From: Bacteroidota bacterium
GTDB taxonomy: Bacteria > Bacteroidota > Bacteroidia > Bacteroidales > UBA10428
NCBI GenBank assembly: GCA_016699695.1
Contig: CP065006.1
Location: 434,001 to 498,000 of the forward strand
Reading direction: 5' to 3'
DNA length: 64,000 bases
Under the pieces are notes generated by a model that saw nothing but the letters and a program-made list of their open reading frames with translations, ran no database searches and was not told the DNA's origin. Made by a program: the position numbers and the translations under genes. Shown here piece after piece: positions 61,044 through 64,000 of the stretch (the stretch's first letter is position 1; every line of letters begins with the position of its first letter).

Positions 61044-61553
61044 ATGATTAGGCTAATATCAATGGCTTTCGTGTTCCATTCTGTATTTGCCTTTGGCAAA
61101 CATCCTGTTCACTTTACTATTGTCAACATGGATCTTGATCTGGCAAAGAATGAACTCACGTATTCAATAAGGCTATTTCAGGAAGACATGAACACCCTCT
61201 TTATGGACTTATATCACGAAGAGCTTTTTCACTCGTCGGACACTTTCGATTTCGAAAAAAATCAGGATAAGTTTATTCGCTATTTCAAAGAGTCGCTGCA
61301 GATTTATATTGATGGTGCAAGGCTCGAACCCGAATTAAACAGTCAGACAAACGGAGAAACAGAATATTGGCTCTATTTCAGAGCTGAAATACCTGAAAGT
61401 GCAAAGCTTTTGCGCATTAAAAACACACTTTTCATTTCATACAACAAAGACCAGTTGAACCTCTTGATTTTTTCGTGTAACAATAAAGAAAAAGGCTTAA
61501 CTTTCGGTCCTGAAACTACTGAAAGCACTATAAATATTGATGATTTTAGGTAA
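61044..61553 (+). CDS. DUF6702-like exported protein
   Basis: A 169-residue exported protein with signal peptide MIRLISMAFVFHSVFAFG, then KHPVHFTIVNMDLDLAKNEL. This KHP...ND start with a following beta-rich region and IRLFQEDMNTLF resembles the DUF6702 family of Bacteroidota periplasmic proteins, often found beside metallopeptidase genes. The function is unknown. The next gene begins 4 bases after its stop, or overlaps it if an upstream ATG at 61540 is used, so the two are probably coexpressed. Confidence 0.7.
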   Translation: MIRLISMAFVFHSVFAFGKHPVHFTIVNMDLDLAKNELTYSIRLFQEDMNTLFMDLYHEELFHSSDTFDFEKNQDKFIRYFKESLQIYIDGARLEPELNSQTNGETEYWLYFRAEIPESAKLLRIKNTLFISYNKDQLNLLIFSCNNKEKGLTFGPETTESTINIDDFR

Positions 61554-61557
61554 AAAA

Positions 61558-64000
61558 ATGCTCGGCCGAAAAGCCATCGTGTATCTGCTTCTGCTTGGAA
61601 GCTGGCTACCCTCTGTATCGCTTGCTACCCACAACCGTGCAGGAGAAATAACCTATAAACGAATCAGCGGCTATACTTTCGAATTTAAAATTACCACCTA
61701 CACCTATGCACTCAGTGGCGCTAACCGCGCATCACTCCCAGTTTCCTGGGGCGATGGCACCTCTCAGGAAATAGGGCTTACATCACGCATCAACCTCCCA
61801 AATGACTATCTTTTCAATACCTATGTAGCTACCCATACCTTTCCGGGTCCGGGCACCTACCGCATCCTTATGGAAGACCCCAACCGGAACGAAGGCGTGA
61901 GCAACATCCCCAATTCGGTGAATGTGATCTTTTCCATTCAAACCCTTATGCTTATTGAACCTTTTATAGGCACCAATTCAACTCCGGTGCTCTTAAATCC
62001 GCCCATCGACAAAGCTGCCCGTAACCACACCTTTATTCATAATCCTGCCGCCTACGATTCCGATGGCGACAGCATTTCTTATAGCCTTACCGTATGCACC
62101 GAAGCCGGAGGAAGACCCATTGAAGGATATACATTTCCAACCGCCAGTGACACTCTATATGTCGATCCGGTAAGTGGCGACCTTACCTGGATTACACCTG
62201 TTGACCTTGGAGTATACAACATTGCCATATACATCGATGAATGGCGAAACGGCATTAAAATAGGGCGTATTACACGCGATATGCAAATTGATGTGTACGA
62301 CACCGACAACAATCCACCGGTGAATCAGTCCATTCCGGATTTTTGCGTAGAAGCAGGCGACACCATCACTTTCCTGGTTACTTCTACCGACACTGACAAC
62401 GATGCCGTAAAACAGACCATGACCGGTGCACCCTTTTTTGATGGCACGGCCACCTTCGAGCTCATCGAAGCTGGAGCAGGATTCAGCACCTCCCGCTTTA
62501 CCTGGATTACTAATTGCAACCAGGCACAGCAGCAACCCTACAGTTTGGTGTTAAAATCAGAAGATGTGGTAACCGATGTCAGTTTGGTCGATATTACCAG
62601 CTTTCAGGTGCGGGTGCTGCACAATGCTCCAAAAAATCTGGTTGCCGAAGCTAGCACCGACAATATCAAACTCAACTGGAAACGCAGTAATTGCGGTATT
62701 CCGCAGGGATACAATATTTACCGACGTATCGGATCCTACGATTTTATCCCTGATAGTTGCGAGAATGGCTTGCCCGGATATACAGGCTATTCGCTCATAG
62801 GCCAGGTTGATGGACAGAATGATACTACTTTTATAGACGATGACCAGGGGCAAGGTCTGGTGCCCGGATTTGATTACTGTTATAGGATTACAGCATTTTA
62901 TGGCGATGGAGCAGAGAGTTTTGCATCGAACGAAATTTGCGCCATACTCATACCCGGATTGCCTGCAATGCTGCAAGTAAGTGTGCTGGAAGACAATGCC
63001 AGTACAGGTGAAATATCGGTAAAATGGGCAAAACCAATCGATTTCGATACAATTGACGACGGCCCCTATATTTACGAAGTATATCGGCAAAGCCCCAACG
63101 AAACAAGCTATTCCCTTATTGACACCATACATTCCATAACCCTCGCTGACACAAGTTTCATCGACAAAAACATCAATACGCTTCAATTTCCTTATTATTA
63201 CTCAGTAAGGCTTCTATACCTGGATAGTAATAATGAGTGGATATTGTATCCGGGATACGAATCGGCCTCGTCGATGTACCTCAATTTAATTGGTAAAGAC
63301 AATACAATTTATATCGATGTATTAAAACGTTCGCCCTGGCTGAATAAATCGTATGCTATTTTCAGAAAAGCGGAATTGGAAGTTGATTTTGATTCCATTG
63401 CATCGGTAAACAACCCTACTTATGCCGATATCAATCTGGGCAACCTGGTACCTTACACCTACCGGGTAAAAAGCTCTGGCGAACGCCCTTTAAACAACCG
63501 CCTCTATCAAACTACCAATATTTCGCACCTGAACACTACCTCGGCAGTCGATACTATATTCCCTTGTGCACCCCTGCCTTCTGTAATTTCGGTATGCGAC
63601 AGTGCCTACAACCTTTTAAGCTGGTTAAGCCCAAAAGCCATTTGTGGTTCAAACGACGTGGTAAACTATCTGATATACTACAGTCCGAGTCAGAATACTC
63701 CGCTTCAATTAATTGAAACCCTAAACGAAACCGACACAGTATACATACACCGGCTAGGCATTGAAACCCTGGCTGCAATATATGGCGTGGCAGCGGTAGA
63801 TTCTTTCGGAAATACCAGTAAAATCAACACGGTTTCTATCGATTCCTGCCTGATGTTCTCGCTGCCCAATGTCTTTAGTCCAAACGGCGATGGAGTCAAC
63901 GATATGTTTGTCTCTTACAACCTGGGGGGATTTGTTAAACGGGTAGATATGGCAATTTTTAATCGTTATGGTCAGGTGGTTTATAAAACTACCGACCCCG
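61558..64000 (+). CDS. Large secreted FN3-containing protein with T9SS type B (CHU_C) domain, partial at right edge
   Basis: An open frame of 814 codons running off the right edge. It has a signal peptide MLGRKAIVYLLLLGSWLP ending near SLA (residue 23), then THNRAGEITYKRISGYTFEF, a beta-sandwich N-terminus of a family seen in Bacteroidota secreted proteins. Residues about 365-640 contain FN3-like modules (NLVAEASTDNIKLNW, YNIYRRIG, YEVYRQSPNE). Near the edge, LPNVFSPNGDGVNDMFVSYN begins a gliding-motility/CHU_C domain, a type B sorting signal for T9SS. An in-frame ATG at 61540 would add six residues. The role is unknown; it is probably surface-exposed or extracellular. Confidence 0.88.
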   Translation, partial: MLGRKAIVYLLLLGSWLPSVSLATHNRAGEITYKRISGYTFEFKITTYTYALSGANRASLPVSWGDGTSQEIGLTSRINLPNDYLFNTYVATHTFPGPGTYRILMEDPNRNEGVSNIPNSVNVIFSIQTLMLIEPFIGTNSTPVLLNPPIDKAARNHTFIHNPAAYDSDGDSISYSLTVCTEAGGRPIEGYTFPTASDTLYVDPVSGDLTWITPVDLGVYNIAIYIDEWRNGIKIGRITRDMQIDVYDTDNNPPVNQSIPDFCVEAGDTITFLVTSTDTDNDAVKQTMTGAPFFDGTATFELIEAGAGFSTSRFTWITNCNQAQQQPYSLVLKSEDVVTDVSLVDITSFQVRVLHNAPKNLVAEASTDNIKLNWKRSNCGIPQGYNIYRRIGSYDFIPDSCENGLPGYTGYSLIGQVDGQNDTTFIDDDQGQGLVPGFDYCYRITAFYGDGAESFASNEICAILIPGLPAMLQVSVLEDNASTGEISVKWAKPIDFDTIDDGPYIYEVYRQSPNETSYSLIDTIHSITLADTSFIDKNINTLQFPYYYSVRLLYLDSNNEWILYPGYESASSMYLNLIGKDNTIYIDVLKRSPWLNKSYAIFRKAELEVDFDSIASVNNPTYADINLGNLVPYTYRVKSSGERPLNNRLYQTTNISHLNTTSAVDTIFPCAPLPSVISVCDSAYNLLSWLSPKAICGSNDVVNYLIYYSPSQNTPLQLIETLNETDTVYIHRLGIETLAAIYGVAAVDSFGNTSKINTVSIDSCLMFSLPNVFSPNGDGVNDMFVSYNLGGFVKRVDMAIFNRYGQVVYKTTDP

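Overview
The window is about 64 kb from a bacterial chromosome of the phylum Bacteroidota, most likely an anaerobic or fermentative member of the Bacteroidales/Marinilabiliales. The evidence is: TAnnTTTG -7 promoter elements in front of several genes; two tandem signal peptidases with large insertions; C-terminal sorting domains of the type IX secretion system (T9SS); OmpP1/FadL-like and TonB-dependent outer-membrane proteins; and a metabolic set of NfnAB-type transhydrogenase, pyruvate phosphate dikinase, malate dehydrogenase, pyruvate kinase and a CoA-transferase. No rRNA, tRNA, CRISPR array, prophage or intact insertion sequence was seen. The window opens inside infC and ends inside a large secreted protein.

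Layout. 0-4.4 kb: infC-rpmI-rplT, dapB and two lepB paralogs. 4.6-12.6 kb: nfnA-nfnB, a DedA membrane protein, larC-larB for the nickel-pincer cofactor, a WbqC-like protein, a lone STAS protein and a CoA-transferase. 12.6-13.0 kb: a gene-free stretch holding a MITE-like inverted-repeat element. 13-20 kb: an AspT/YidE-type transporter, a DinB-like protein, an OmpP1-like porin, a tyrosine-rich and Ser/Thr-rich repeat lipoprotein, and proS. 20-25.5 kb: a Tat-type GMC dehydrogenase pair, a Cys-repeat lipoprotein divergent from an M49-like metallopeptidase with a Cys-rich tail, and a YtxH/holin-like envelope cassette. 25.5-30.6 kb: an AI-2E family permease, an AraC regulator, a VOC protein, nikR with a possible operator, and an outer-membrane protein gene split by one in-frame stop. 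30.8-39.8 kb: ppdK, a degenerate ABCG-like protein divergent from a POTRA/beta-barrel protein, and a peroxiredoxin.

40-46 kb is the most interesting region. A 1259-residue T9SS-secreted GH13 amylase with several starch-binding modules lies next to a membrane-embedded AraC-type regulator. The regulator's N-terminal half carries two CBM20/48-like modules, and an imperfect inverted repeat lies upstream of the amylase. Together they look like a compact starch- or glycogen-sensing regulatory unit.

46-64 kb: pabB, tilS, a HEAT-repeat protein, a DHOD-like flavoprotein, a YggS-type PLP protein, mdh, a chemoreceptor, a beta-carbonic anhydrase, a probable copper-import pair (small Cys protein plus OprC/NosA-like receptor), xerD, pyk, a DUF6702-like protein, and a partial T9SS type B (CHU_C) protein.

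Metal handling recurs: nickel (larBC, nikR), probable copper (the CPNRM receptor), and two Cys-rich lipoproteins of unknown ligand. All family calls come from reading motifs by eye, with no database search.
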